DNA from: Nitrospirae bacterium 13_2_20CM_2_62_8
Lineage (GTDB): Bacteria; Nitrospirota; Nitrospiria; Nitrospirales; Nitrospiraceae
Length of the DNA stretch: 55,804 nucleotides
NCBI GenBank assembly: GCA_001914955.1
Contig: MNDM01000003.1
Location: forward strand, 5,653 to 61,456
Direction: 5' to 3'
In this document: in pieces, positions 15,585-24,034 of the stretch
Numbering within the stretch: position 1 is the first letter of the stretch
Layout: every line of letters begins with the position of its first letter
Notes under the pieces: model-generated
The model's input: the letters and a program-made list of their open reading frames with translations, nothing else
Databases searched by the model: none
What the model was told of the DNA's origin: nothing
Position numbers and translations under genes: made by a program

Positions 15585-15891
15585 AGGCCTCGTCGTGCCG
15601 GTTGCCGCGGCTGGGTTCCGCACTGCTGAGCGGCGGCTCAACTCCTCGAAACACTCACAAAAACACGGCACGCCAGGCCTTGGGCGCGACCGTTCTAGCA
15701 TAGGTGATGGCCTTTGTCAATAATGCCCGTGGCCGCGTTTGACGGTGAAATGTCCCGCTATTCAGAGGGGTTTCGGCGGCCTGGCAGGCCCTCTCTCGAG
15801 AGGGCTCCGGGCGGGACGCCGGGCAGGATCAGTGAGCCAGGAGAGCGAATCAAAAGGAATCTGAGGGAGCGGAGGAGATGAGCAGACAGCC
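15585..15891. other. Non-coding gap with one hairpin
   Basis: No supported gene. A small perfect hairpin, GCCCTCT/AGAGGGC (15788-15794 with 15799-15805), lies about 90 bases after the stop of the downstream-reading gene at 15892 and could stop its transcript, though it has no T-tract. Confidence 0.4.
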
Positions 15892-16281
15892 CTACAGATG
15901 CCCGCGCGCCTTCGCCGCTGCGGTGGTCTCCTGAGCCTCGGCTCGACGCTGCGAGGATTTTTTCGCCACCCAGGCCTCCCAGGACTGTCCAAAGGCGGTG
16001 TCCTTCCCGGTGAAGGCAATGGTGGCAACCTCGGCGTAGAGGACCTGGCGGATCCCCTGCCCTCCTTTCGGGTAGATCTGGACGGAGGGCCGTACGCCGG
16101 TCGAATCCCGGTTGAAGAGATAGCCCTCGATCGTCTCCCCCGACTGCAGTTGCAGCGTCACGTCGCCACGGTAATCGAACGCCAGCTCCACCGCCTCGGC
16201 CAGCTCGTTCGCCGTCGCCGGGCGAAACACGCGCCCCGCGAGCGAGCTGGCTTCCGGCGTGTGGTACTTGGAATCAGTCAT
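15892..16281 (-). CDS. Conserved-looking hypothetical protein
   Basis: 129 residues, soluble, no signal peptide. The middle (about 38-95, DVTLQLQSGETIEGYLFNRD ... VLYAEVATIAFTGKD) reads like a small Sm/SH3-type beta-barrel with a chromosomally typical composition; the C-terminus is a basic Ala-rich helix. I do not recognise the family. It follows hpnH on the same strand after 45 bases and may be cotranscribed with it, which suggests a link to hopanoid or radical-SAM function but no more. Confidence 0.7.
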   Translation of the reverse strand: MTDSKYHTPEASSLAGRVFRPATANELAEAVELAFDYRGDVTLQLQSGETIEGYLFNRDSTGVRPSVQIYPKGGQGIRQVLYAEVATIAFTGKDTAFGQSWEAWVAKKSSQRRAEAQETTAAAKARGHL

Positions 16282-16326
16282 CGGTTCGCGCGTTGAGCAC
16301 GGCAGGCGTGATCGTGAAGGCGGGAG

Positions 16327-17343
16327 TTACTGCACGTTCGGCATCACCGTCGTCTTGATCGTGCGGCCGAAGCCGGACCAGGAGCCGAACGTATCTTCGA
16401 CGGCCGAGGCCTCGTACCCACAGTGCACCATGCAGTCGGCGCACTTTTCATTCCGTCCGGTGCCATACCGGTCCCACTCCGTGTCATTCAGCAGCTCCTG
16501 GAACGTCCTGGTGTATCCGTCCTGCAGCAAGTAACAGGGCTTCTGCCACCCGAAGATATTGTAGGTCGGGTTTCCCCAGGGCGTGCACTGATACTCGCGT
16601 TTGCCCATCAGGAATTCCAGAAACAGGGGGGATTGGTTGAAGCGCCAGGTGCGCTTGCGATTGCCCAGAATCCTGGCGAAGAGCTCACGGGTCTTCTTCC
16701 GTTTGAGGAAGTTCTGCTGATCCGGAGCTTTCTGGTAGCTGTATCCGGGAGAGATCATCATCCCCTCGACCCCGACCGTCATCATCTCGTCGAAAAATGC
16801 GCGCACGCGCTCCGGGTTCGCGTCATCGAACAGCGTCGTGTTCGTCGTCACCCGGAACCCCCGCTTCAGGGCCGCCCGAATGGCTCTGACCGCCACATCG
16901 TAGACCCCGTCCCGGCAGACCGCGAGGTCGTGCTCTTGCCGCAGCCCGTCCATATGGATGCTGAAGGTCAGGTACTTGGACGGCGCATACTCGTCCAGTT
17001 TCCGCTCAAGGAGGATGGCATTGGTGCAGAGATAGACGTACTTCTTGCGCGCGACCAGTCCCCGGACGATCTCGGGCATCTCCGGGTGAATGAGCGGCTC
17101 GCCTCCAGGAATGCTCACCATCGGTGCGCCGCATTCCTCGGCCGCGGACCAGCACTGCTCCGGCGTCAGCCGCTTGTCGAGCACGTGATCGGGATATTGG
17201 ATCTTGCCGCACCCGGCGCAGGCCAGGTTGCAGCGGAACAGCGGCTCGAGCATGAGCACGAGCGGATAGCGTTTCACTCCCTTCAGCTTCTGGGTGAGCA
17301 CATACGTCGCGACCGTATACATCTGGGAAACCGGAACAGCCAT
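16327..17343 (-). CDS. hpnH: Adenosyl-hopene transferase HpnH (radical SAM)
   Basis: 338 residues; the ATG at 17343 follows GGAAGGCAAGGG, so the longer frame is not used. The radical-SAM cluster motif is CxxxCxxC (Cys38, Cys42, Cys45; CNLACAGC), followed by GGEPLIHPE for SAM binding. A C-terminal Cys group (near CADCMVHC, about 300-310) matches the SPASM-like end of HpnH. The enzyme joins the 5'-deoxyadenosyl group of SAM to hopene, giving adenosylhopane, the first step to side-chain-extended hopanoids. Its partners squalene-hopene cyclase and HpnG are 15 kb away in this window, so the pathway is split over at least two loci. Confidence 0.93.
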   Translation of the reverse strand: MAVPVSQMYTVATYVLTQKLKGVKRYPLVLMLEPLFRCNLACAGCGKIQYPDHVLDKRLTPEQCWSAAEECGAPMVSIPGGEPLIHPEMPEIVRGLVARKKYVYLCTNAILLERKLDEYAPSKYLTFSIHMDGLRQEHDLAVCRDGVYDVAVRAIRAALKRGFRVTTNTTLFDDANPERVRAFFDEMMTVGVEGMMISPGYSYQKAPDQQNFLKRKKTRELFARILGNRKRTWRFNQSPLFLEFLMGKREYQCTPWGNPTYNIFGWQKPCYLLQDGYTRTFQELLNDTEWDRYGTGRNEKCADCMVHCGYEASAVEDTFGSWSGFGRTIKTTVMPNVQ

Positions 17344-17522
17344 CCCTTGCCTTCCTTCGTCTGGTTGAATAAAGAGCGGCGGCCGCACGGCCGCTGCATT
17401 CCGGCACTGCGCAGAAAGTTCAAAGTCCGCGGAATTCTAGCATCCCGCGGGGGGCACCGTCAAATCCCGACCCTGACTTCCCTCGAGAAAGCCATCTACC
17501 CGGCGATGTGCTGGGTGCGCTG

Positions 17523-17696
17523 TTATGCGCCTCTCCGGATCTCCCGCTCCGCCTGAAGCCAGTCCTCGAGGGCATAGCCGTCTTGGCGACCGCGTTGCTC
17601 GTACAGCTCGTAGGCCCGCATGGCAATCCGTGCGTCAGCGGGACGTCGCAACTCAAAGACGTGCGCATGGCGGACCTGCAGAGGCGAGCGGCTCAA
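17523..17696 (-). pseudogene. DUF2934-type small protein, 5' end at IS110 remnant
   Basis: On the minus strand a frame reading RIAMRAYELYEQRGRQDG then YALEDWLQAEREI and ending in TAA matches the short DUF2934 domain. The only candidate start is a TTG at 17696; the frame's 5' end coincides almost exactly with the beginning of the IS110 remnant on the other strand. It is therefore either a 57-residue protein with a rare start or a gene that lost its start when the insertion sequence arrived. DUF2934 function is unknown. Confidence 0.6.
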
Positions 17697-17698
17697 CC

Positions 17699-17884
17699 GA
17701 AGTGGGGACCCTCGTCGCCGCCCGCTTCAATCCCGTCATCCGGGCCTTCTATCAGCGCCTGCGCGCCGCCGGTAAAGCGAAGAAGGTGGCCTTGGTCGCC
17801 TGTATGCGGAAACTGCTGACAATGCTCAACGCGATGCTCAAGCATCGGACGCACTGGCGGACGGAGCAGCCTCAGCACGCTTGA
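17699..17884 (+). pseudogene. IS110-family transposase, C-terminal remnant
   Basis: The plus-strand frame from about 17699 to the stop at 17884 reads TLVAARFNPVIRAFYQRL, KKVALVACMRKLLTMLNAML, KHRTHW, which is the conserved C-terminal end of IS110/IS116/IS902 transposases. The N-terminal RuvC-like DEDD domain and about 80% of the gene are missing. Directly after it are two tandem copies of GACCCCGAATG (about 17900-17922). It marks the left edge of the accessory segment. Confidence 0.85.
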
Positions 17885-18207
17885 CAATCAAGACAGTTGC
17901 TGACCCCGAATGTGACCCCGAATGGTTTTGACGTTCGTACGACCAGGTGTCCTCAGAGAATCCCTCTCCGCATGACAAGGCTAGGCCGACCGTGGAAAGG
18001 AGTCAAGCGGCCGCGCGAGCGCAGGGGCGTGTGAGGTTGGATCGTGGTGGTCGGCCATTGCCATCGCCAGCCCAAATCAAATGTGTGATTGCAAGACCCG
18101 GCCCTCAAACCTCCTCTATTATAAACTGTCCGAGTCCTCGACAAGTGAAGGAATTTGGTCTACAGTATGCGATCAGGGCCCAATTCACAGTTGTTTTGAG
18201 GGATTCC
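17885..18207. other. Gap of lower GC without a supported gene
   Basis: 323 bases between the insertion-sequence remnant and the small exported protein. An open frame runs through it, but it lacks coding character. The segment near 18088-18125 is AT-rich (TTGCAA, TATTATAA) and may hold the promoter for the gene at 18208, though the spacing between these boxes (22) is poor. Confidence 0.4.
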
Positions 18208-18669
18208 ATGTTCCTACGAGTCCGAAATCCCCTGCTCTCACGCTTATTGGTTCTACCATGGCTCGTCACGTGGGTCCTCACTATCCCGCTTTTCCACATT
18301 CATGCCCTCGATGCACAGGAGAACAGCTTCCGTTCCCAGGCAGTCCTACTACACACAGTCTTTTCCCCTGATCTCCCAGGTGAATACGCTCCTCGAACCG
18401 TCGCTCATCAGGGTGGGATGGCAGAAAATCAACAGGCGTTGTCGAGCCATTTCCCGCAGTACTCTGAGTTTGCTATCGGTCTTTTTAGCGAAGATGATTC
18501 TAAGCGGAAGGACAGGATTCAACCTATTCTCTCTGCCCATTTCTTCTCACTGAGACATTGCCCGCTCGGCACAAGTCGATATGTAATCCCCGAACCGCCG
18601 TCACCACCTTTTGTGCTGCTGGCATCTTCTGTCTCCCCGCGCGCTCCTCCTCCGTCCGTCTCCTGCTAA
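18208..18669 (+). CDS. Small exported protein, His-containing (unknown)
   Basis: 153 residues from the ATG at 18208, chosen because GAGGG is 6 bases upstream and the product then starts with a signal peptide (RNPLLSRLLVLPWLVTWVL). The mature part has HIHALDAQE, HTVFSPDLPGEY and a Pro/Ser/Val-rich C-terminus ending in Cys. The family is not recognised; similar short His-containing exported proteins occur near metal-resistance genes, but no such gene is here. Base composition is lower in GC than that of the cytochrome cluster. Confidence 0.55.
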   Translation: MFLRVRNPLLSRLLVLPWLVTWVLTIPLFHIHALDAQENSFRSQAVLLHTVFSPDLPGEYAPRTVAHQGGMAENQQALSSHFPQYSEFAIGLFSEDDSKRKDRIQPILSAHFFSLRHCPLGTSRYVIPEPPSPPFVLLASSVSPRAPPPSVSC

Positions 18670-18691
18670 GTCTTTCAATAAATCTCTCAAA

Positions 18692-18725
18692 AGGCACTAC
18701 TGAAGGCGTTACTGAGGTAGTGCCT
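18692..18725. terminator. Hairpin after the small exported protein gene
   Basis: AGGCACTAC (18692-18700) pairs perfectly with GTAGTGCCT (18717-18725), loop 16 bases. Located between the stop at 18669 and the next start at 18760; a possible terminator without T-tract. Confidence 0.45.
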
Positions 18726-18759
18726 CGATGACTGTTCGCAGAAGACGGACGCGAGTTCC

Positions 18760-19470
18760 ATGTTGAACAATCAGGCCGGAATACAACACGGCAGGTGCAC
18801 GAGCAAGCGTGTCACTGTGACGGAGGTGTATTGTGATTTCGACGGAACGATCACCTGCATAGATGGCACCGACGCCGTGCTGGAAGCCTTCGCCCTGCCG
18901 GCCTGGCGAGAATGGGAACAGCGATGGGTGAGAGGCGAGATCACGAGCCAGCAATGCCTCTCCCGTCAGGTCGAGTTGATTCAAGCCGATCGGGAGACTC
19001 TCGTTCAATTCGTGACGGATATTCCAATTGACGAGGGAATTCTTGCGCTCGACCGGCGGTGCGCGGAACAAGGCGTCCCGCTCACGATAGTGAGCGACGG
19101 CTTTGACCTGATCGTCGAGGCGGTCTTGCGCCAGCACGGCCTCTTGCACCTCCCAGTCTTCTCGAATCACCTCCGTTGGGACGAGCAAGGGCTCCCGGTG
19201 CTCAGCTTCCCATTCGCGGCGCAGGGGTGTGAGAGCGGAGCCGGGACCTGCAAGTGTTTGTTGACATGCCCATCGGATCCCGCATCGGCCCGTCTGGTCT
19301 ACATCGGGGATGGCCAATCCGATCAATGCGTGTCATCCAAGATCCAGACGGTATTTGCCAAAGGGACGCTCCGAGAATGGTGCGAACTCAGGGCCATCGC
19401 CTATGAACCATTCGAGACGCTCAACGAAGTTGCGGATCGTCTTTTCCCAAGGGAGGATCGTATCGCATGA
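18760..19470 (+). CDS. HAD-superfamily phosphatase (MtnX/SerB-like)
   Basis: 236 residues. HAD motif I is DFDGTITCIDGTD near residue 27 (nucleophile Asp and acid/base Asp), motif II TIVSDGFD near 110, motif III/IV VYIGDGQSDQC near 185. The general plan is that of MtnX-like or phosphoserine-phosphatase-like enzymes. The last four bases overlap the aminotransferase start (ATGA), so the two are cotranslated, and the substrate is presumably linked to the aminotransferase product or precursor. The start codon has no clear ribosome-binding site; an internal GTG just before the first motif is an alternative. Confidence 0.82.
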   Translation: MLNNQAGIQHGRCTSKRVTVTEVYCDFDGTITCIDGTDAVLEAFALPAWREWEQRWVRGEITSQQCLSRQVELIQADRETLVQFVTDIPIDEGILALDRRCAEQGVPLTIVSDGFDLIVEAVLRQHGLLHLPVFSNHLRWDEQGLPVLSFPFAAQGCESGAGTCKCLLTCPSDPASARLVYIGDGQSDQCVSSKIQTVFAKGTLREWCELRAIAYEPFETLNEVADRLFPREDRIA

Positions 19471-20864
19471 AACCCTTACCAATGATCCGTGCCACCGAAG
19501 AAGAACTTCGCGCGAAGGAAGCCAAATACTGCTCATACGGCGATACGGTCCATTACTCGCCTGTGCCCAAGTTTTTTCAAGGTTGCGAGGGTAGCTTTCT
19601 CTACGATCGTGAGGATCGCCCCTATCTCGACCTGCAGATGTGGTACTCGGCGGTCAGCTTCGGCTATCGCAATAAGGCCATCACCGACGCCGTCAAGGCT
19701 CAACTGGATCAATTGCCTCAGCTTGCGTGCCAGTATCTGCATACGGAAAAAGTCCTTGTGGCCGAGAAGCTGGCCGCAGAATGTCTCAGAGCGTTCGAAA
19801 TGGAAGGCCGTGTGCAATTCAACGTCGGTGGCGCGCAGGCGATCGAGGACTCCATGAAGCTCGTCCGCAACCACACGGGGAAAAGCCTCTTCATGGCCTT
19901 CATGGGGGGCTACCATGGCCGAACGCTGGGCGCGTCCGAGATCACCTCGAGCTATCGCTACCGCCGCCGCTTTGGTCATTTCTCGAACCGCGCTCACTTC
20001 GTGCCGTTCCCGTACTGCTACCGTTGTCCCTACGACAAGAAGGTCGATACCTGTGAGTACTACTGTGTCAACCAGGTCGAGCGCTTGTTTGAGACCGAAT
20101 ACAACTCCTTCTGGGATTCGAGAGCGAATGAGCCAGAGTTCGTCGCCTTCTATGTGGAGCCGGTGCAGGCCACGGGCGGGTACATCATCCCGCCGCCGGA
20201 GTATTTCTCGCGGCTCAAGAAAATCCTCGATGAGCGGAAGATCCTGCTCGTGGACGATGAGATCCAGATGGGATTCTTCCGGACCGGGAAATTCTGGGCC
20301 ATCGAGCACTTTGGGGTGAAGCCGAATATCGTGGTCTTCGGCAAGGCCATGACGAATGGGCTCAATCCCATCTCGGGGGTGTGGGCGCAGGAAACACTCA
20401 TCTCACCAGAAAAATTTCCGCCGGGCTCGACCCATTCCACGTTCTCCTCGAATCCGTTGGGGACGGCGGCCGCATTGGCTACGCTGGAATGGATCGAGCA
20501 GCAGGATTATGAAAAGAAGGTGGCCGAGTCGGGGGTGTATTTCCTTCAGCAGCTGAGAGACCTCAAAAACCGCCACGCGACCATCGGCGACGTATCCGGT
20601 TTAGGCCTGGCCCTTCGCATCGAAGTGACGAAACCTGACCGCTTCACCCCGGACAAAGCTCTGACGGATAGGATTTTTGAAGCCGGGCTCGCTGGGGATA
20701 TTCCAACGGCACGGGGCCCAATGGGGTTGGTACTGGATATCGGCGGACATTACAAGAATGTCTTCACCCTCGCGCCGTCTCTGGACATCACCCGAGAGGA
20801 GATTGATCTGGGAATCGAGTTGCTGGATTATTTGTTCGCCCAATGCACGAAACACCAAACATAA
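19467..20864 (+). CDS. Class III PLP-dependent aminotransferase
   Basis: 465 residues; GGGAGGATC lies about 9 bases before the ATG. Fold-type I class III features are visible: the PLP phosphate-binding segment VGGAQAIEDSMKLVR near 125, the Asp that holds the pyridine nitrogen in LLVDDEIQMGF near 270, and the Schiff-base Lys in VVFGKAMTNG near 295. A Cys-rich loop CYRCPYDKKVDTCEYYC (about 190-206) recalls 4-aminobutyrate/beta-alanine type transaminases. Substrate not predictable. It is the second gene of a tight set (overlaps both neighbours) with a HAD phosphatase and an alpha/beta hydrolase, followed by a beta-ketoacyl synthase and an acyl carrier protein. Confidence 0.88.
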   Translation: MKPLPMIRATEEELRAKEAKYCSYGDTVHYSPVPKFFQGCEGSFLYDREDRPYLDLQMWYSAVSFGYRNKAITDAVKAQLDQLPQLACQYLHTEKVLVAEKLAAECLRAFEMEGRVQFNVGGAQAIEDSMKLVRNHTGKSLFMAFMGGYHGRTLGASEITSSYRYRRRFGHFSNRAHFVPFPYCYRCPYDKKVDTCEYYCVNQVERLFETEYNSFWDSRANEPEFVAFYVEPVQATGGYIIPPPEYFSRLKKILDERKILLVDDEIQMGFFRTGKFWAIEHFGVKPNIVVFGKAMTNGLNPISGVWAQETLISPEKFPPGSTHSTFSSNPLGTAAALATLEWIEQQDYEKKVAESGVYFLQQLRDLKNRHATIGDVSGLGLALRIEVTKPDRFTPDKALTDRIFEAGLAGDIPTARGPMGLVLDIGGHYKNVFTLAPSLDITREEIDLGIELLDYLFAQCTKHQT

Positions 20865-21847
20865 GACAGAACCCTGCCAAACCGCCAAGCCCGCTCGATG
20901 GCATGGTCGGCCGCCGGAGCACCGATCTAGCCTTTTACAGTGACTCGAAGGTGCTGGTGTACCTGATCCACGGTGTGACCGGCACACCGACCGAGATGCG
21001 CTACCTGGGCCGGGGGTTGGCACGCCACAAGTGGGATGTCTACGCGACGACGCTGCCAGGCCACGGCACGCGGCTCAGAGACCTGCTGCGGACCAATGAC
21101 CATGACTGGTTGGAACATATCAAGGCACAACTTGCCTTTGCGCGAGATCGCTACGACTATGTCTTTGTGGCCGGCCTCAGCGCAGGCGGCCTCCTGGCCC
21201 TGGAAGCCTCGGCCTTCGTGGGAGTTGATGGCGTCGGGGTCCTCTCCCCGACATTCATCTACGATGGGTGGAATACTCCCTGGACACACGCAATCCTGCC
21301 ATTGGCCATGAAATGGATCCCCCGCCCCTTGCAATCTGTTTTCTTTCACGTCGATGGGCCTCCCTTCGGGATCAAGGACGAGCGACTCCAGGCCCACATG
21401 CGGGAGTCCTATAGTCCGATCTCGTTGCTGCGAGAGTGGCTGCGCGCCTGTTGGGCACGCCGGAAGAACCATGCCGCGGATAACAGGACTCCGGCTTCTT
21501 CGGCAGCAACGACAGGATATCCGGTATTTCCATTGAAGACGTTCACCGATCTTGATCGGCTAAACACACGCGTTCGCAGTCGGTTGAGAGCTGTCACCGC
21601 GCCCACCGTCATTCTCCAAGCCCTGGAAGATGATCTTTCCAGCCCACGCAATGCCCAGATCGTCCATGACGAAATCTCCTCCAGGGAGAAGCGGGTGGTC
21701 CTGTTGGAGGACTGCTACCACGTGATCACGGTCGATAAGCAGAGGCACTCAGTGGTGGCAGCGTTGGCCGAGTTTTTCGGCGCCCAGTTGCCCAAGGAGA
21801 AACCTGCGCAACGCAATCACCACCTCGCCGACTCCCTGCTTCCATGA
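20843..21847 (+). CDS. Alpha/beta hydrolase (esterase/lysophospholipase-like)
   Basis: 334 residues, no signal peptide. Oxyanion region LIHGVTGTP near 42, nucleophile elbow GLSAGG near 115, acid Asp in ALEDDLSS near 260 and catalytic His in DCYHVITVD near 290. About 60 residues between the elbow and the acid form a lid domain. The chosen ATG overlaps the aminotransferase gene by 22 bases; the ATG at 20903 is an alternative. Context suggests a thioesterase- or amidase-like release step for an acyl product, but this is inference. Confidence 0.85.
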   Translation: MHETPNIRQNPAKPPSPLDGMVGRRSTDLAFYSDSKVLVYLIHGVTGTPTEMRYLGRGLARHKWDVYATTLPGHGTRLRDLLRTNDHDWLEHIKAQLAFARDRYDYVFVAGLSAGGLLALEASAFVGVDGVGVLSPTFIYDGWNTPWTHAILPLAMKWIPRPLQSVFFHVDGPPFGIKDERLQAHMRESYSPISLLREWLRACWARRKNHAADNRTPASSAATTGYPVFPLKTFTDLDRLNTRVRSRLRAVTAPTVILQALEDDLSSPRNAQIVHDEISSREKRVVLLEDCYHVITVDKQRHSVVAALAEFFGAQLPKEKPAQRNHHLADSLLP

Positions 21848-21945
21848 CTCGTCCAATCATCGGCAGAGGCTGCCCGCATCTGGTATGTGAAGACTAGACG
21901 CACCGGCGACTGACCAGTGATCCAGCAATAAATTGAGGGAAAGTT

Positions 21946-23190
21946 GTGGCTATGCAACGCGTTGTTGTAACTGGGATGGGTGCGGTCACACCCCTTGGAG
22001 TAGGGGTCCAGAGTTTTTGGCAGGGTCTCATAGCAGGACGTTCTGGTGTCGGTCGGATTACGCGGTTCGACCCCCACCAACATAGAACGCAAATCGCTGC
22101 GCAGGTCTCAGATTTCAACCCGCTAGCTTTTATGGAAAAGAAGGACATCCTCCGGACGGATCTCTTTATTCAGTACGCCCTAGCAGCAACCGCAGAAGCT
22201 CTGCAGGATGCTTCGCTCGTCTTGCCTGGAAGGATCGCTGACCGGACAGGGACCAGTATTGGTACGGCAATGGGGGGAGTGCCGAAGCTTACGGATGCCC
22301 TGAGTATCTTATCGCAATATGGAGCCAACAGAGCGGTACCTTATATGATCCCGGCGATCATCCCCAATATGGCCGCGGGATGGATATCTATGCGTTATGG
22401 CGCTAAAGGACCGAATGTCTCTCCAAGTACCGCCTGCGCTGCTGGGAGCCATGCCATTGGCGATGCCTTTCGGCTAATTCAGCGCGGCGATGCCGACATC
22501 ATGCTGGCTGGAGGGAGCGAGGCAATCATTACGCCACTTGTTCTGTGGGGTTTTGACTCGATGCGGGCACTTTCATCCCGGAACGAGGCCCCTCAGTATG
22601 CCAGCCGTCCCTTTGATGCGCAGCGGGACGGCTTCGTGCTGGGCGAAGGGGCAGGTGTTGTCGTGTTAGAGGAACGAGAATACGCCCTTGCCCGTGGGGC
22701 TCGCATCTATGCCGAACTCTGCGGATACGCGATGACGGCTGATGCTTACCACCCCACAACCCCCGCGCCCGATGCCGATGGGGCTGCTCGATGCATGGCC
22801 CTGACGCTGTCCGATGCTGGTTTCCATCCCTGCGACATCGATTACATCAGCGCCCACGGTACCTCCACCGTGCTCAATGATGCAAGAGAGACAAAAGCCA
22901 TCAAGCAGGTTTTCGGTCCCCATATTTCGAAACTGGCGGTGAGTTCAATCAAATCCATGATCGGGCATACGCTCGGAGCTTCAGGAGCGTTGGCGATCAT
23001 CGCTTCGATCATGGCGCTTCGCGACCAAAGCTTGCCCCCCACCATCAATTATGAAAACCATGACCCGGAATGCGATCTTGATTATATTCCCAACACCACT
23101 CGACGTACCGATGCGCGGACAGCACTGGTCAACGCCTTTGCGTTTGGCGGTTCGAACGCAGTTCTTGCGCTGAGAGGGGTATCCTCTTGA
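21946..23190 (+). CDS. Beta-ketoacyl-ACP synthase II-like (FabF family)
   Basis: 414 residues from GTG 21946 (ATG 21952 is equally possible; GAGGGA is upstream). All catalytic residues of an elongating ketosynthase are present: Cys164 in STACAAG, His in SAHGTST near 305 and the Lys/His pair in SIKSMIGHTLGASGA near 335-340. It condenses malonyl-ACP with an acyl-ACP. The acyl carrier protein follows after 82 bases. A separate FabH is at 45.7 kb; the main fatty-acid operon is not in this window, and the location beside an aminotransferase and a hydrolase suggests a dedicated acyl pathway. Confidence 0.92.
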   Translation: MAMQRVVVTGMGAVTPLGVGVQSFWQGLIAGRSGVGRITRFDPHQHRTQIAAQVSDFNPLAFMEKKDILRTDLFIQYALAATAEALQDASLVLPGRIADRTGTSIGTAMGGVPKLTDALSILSQYGANRAVPYMIPAIIPNMAAGWISMRYGAKGPNVSPSTACAAGSHAIGDAFRLIQRGDADIMLAGGSEAIITPLVLWGFDSMRALSSRNEAPQYASRPFDAQRDGFVLGEGAGVVVLEEREYALARGARIYAELCGYAMTADAYHPTTPAPDADGAARCMALTLSDAGFHPCDIDYISAHGTSTVLNDARETKAIKQVFGPHISKLAVSSIKSMIGHTLGASGALAIIASIMALRDQSLPPTINYENHDPECDLDYIPNTTRRTDARTALVNAFAFGGSNAVLALRGVSS

Positions 23191-23272
23191 CCCTTTTCGA
23201 CTTTCTTGCAAGAGTGCACTTCCAAAAGTTAGAATGCTCGAAGATTAACGCCTCATCAAGGAGTTGGCTTGG

Positions 23273-23542
23273 ATGGATCTGGAACACCTACAAGAACGTT
23301 TAAAGAAAATCTTGATCGATAAGACTGGGGTGAATAAGGAAGTGATCAAGCCTACAGATCGTCTCGTCGACGACTTGGCTCTGGATTCGCTTGATGCCGT
23401 CGAATTAGCAATGGGCATAGAGGATGAGTTCGGCCTTACAATTTTAGATGCTGACATCAAGAAGCTTCAAACCGTCGCAGATGTCTTAGACTTGATTAGT
23501 CATCGACTCTCAGAGTCTGATGCGGAAGCAACCTCGGGTTAA
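23273..23542 (+). CDS. Acyl carrier protein
   Basis: 89 residues. The ATG at 23273 is preferred over the in-frame TTG at 23264 because AAGGAG (23258-23263) is 9 bases before the ATG but abuts the TTG. The 4'-phosphopantetheine site is the Ser in LALDSLDAVELAM near residue 38; the acidic helix EDEFGLTI follows. It carries the growing chain for the synthase upstream. The short acidic tail SESDAEATSG is typical of stand-alone carriers. Confidence 0.93.
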   Translation: MDLEHLQERLKKILIDKTGVNKEVIKPTDRLVDDLALDSLDAVELAMGIEDEFGLTILDADIKKLQTVADVLDLISHRLSESDAEATSG

Positions 23543-23587
23543 CCGAAGAGAAGAAATAGGTCACGACGAAACTTTAGAAGGAGGGTG

Positions 23588-23663
23588 TGGAGGCGCCGGG
23601 CGGGTTCGAACCGCCGCATCGCAGTTTTGCAGACTGCTCCCTTAGCCACTTGGGTACGGCGCC
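23588..23663 (-). tRNA. tRNA-Cys (anticodon GCA)
   Basis: Minus-strand 76-nt cloverleaf: acceptor GGCGCCG/CGGCGCC, anticodon stem GCAGT/ACTGC with loop CTGCAAA (anticodon GCA), T-arm with TTCGAAC, discriminator T as usual for tRNA-Cys, and an encoded CCA. It lies convergent with the acyl carrier protein gene and marks the right edge of the accessory segment. Confidence 0.95.
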
Positions 23664-23785
23664 CCGCTGGCCATTATATCGGGGCATGTCCACGAACTCA
23701 ACCGACGCGAAACCCCTCACCCTCTCCTCTTCCCCTCAAGAGAGAGGGAAAACTTGTGAAGAGGCGGGGTATGGATAGCGGATGT

Positions 23786-23971
23786 GCTAGGGCTTAGAGC
23801 GGAATTCGCCGGAAGAGCGGGGAACCCACCGAGACTTTGTCGGGAAGGAAAGCTGGAACTGACTAAGGCACCGCGATCATCAGATCGCGGCCGCGGGAAT
23901 TCCAGAAGGGTTCCACCGGACAAAGCCCGGAAGGGTCGCTCTGGGAGGCGCTGGAGCGGCTAAGCCCTGGC
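23786..23971. ncRNA. Candidate structured RNA, copy A (nested hairpin)
   Basis: A 186-base segment folds into nested helices: 23786-23797 with 23960-23971; AGAGCG (23814-23819) with CGCTCT (23937-23942); CTTTGTC (23835-23841) with GACAAAG (23919-23925); CTGGAA (23853-23858) with TTCCAG (23900-23905); and a terminal 8-bp hairpin CCGCGATC/GATCGCGG with loop ATCA (23871-23890). Copy B at 40728-40956 has the same order of helices with different bases in most of them but nearly identical loops (GGAAAGCTGG, CCAGAAGG, TTCGCCGGA). Strand of transcription unknown. I cannot match it to a named family; an RNA, or a palindromic mobile repeat, are the alternatives. Confidence 0.6.
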
Positions 23972-24034
23972 ACATCCGTCTTCCACAGCAGAGAAGCGGG
24001 GACGCACGGAGCGGAATCCACCGTCCGACAGACC

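Noticed and set aside
17885-18207. N-terminal extension of the small exported protein back to 17947
   Set aside because: The extension would place the signal peptide internally and lacks a ribosome-binding site; the ATG at 18208 has GAGGG.
20843-21847. BioH assignment for the alpha/beta hydrolase (with the aminotransferase as BioA)
   Set aside because: The aminotransferase has a GABA-transaminase-like Cys loop, the hydrolase is longer than BioH, and bioB, bioD and bioF are absent.
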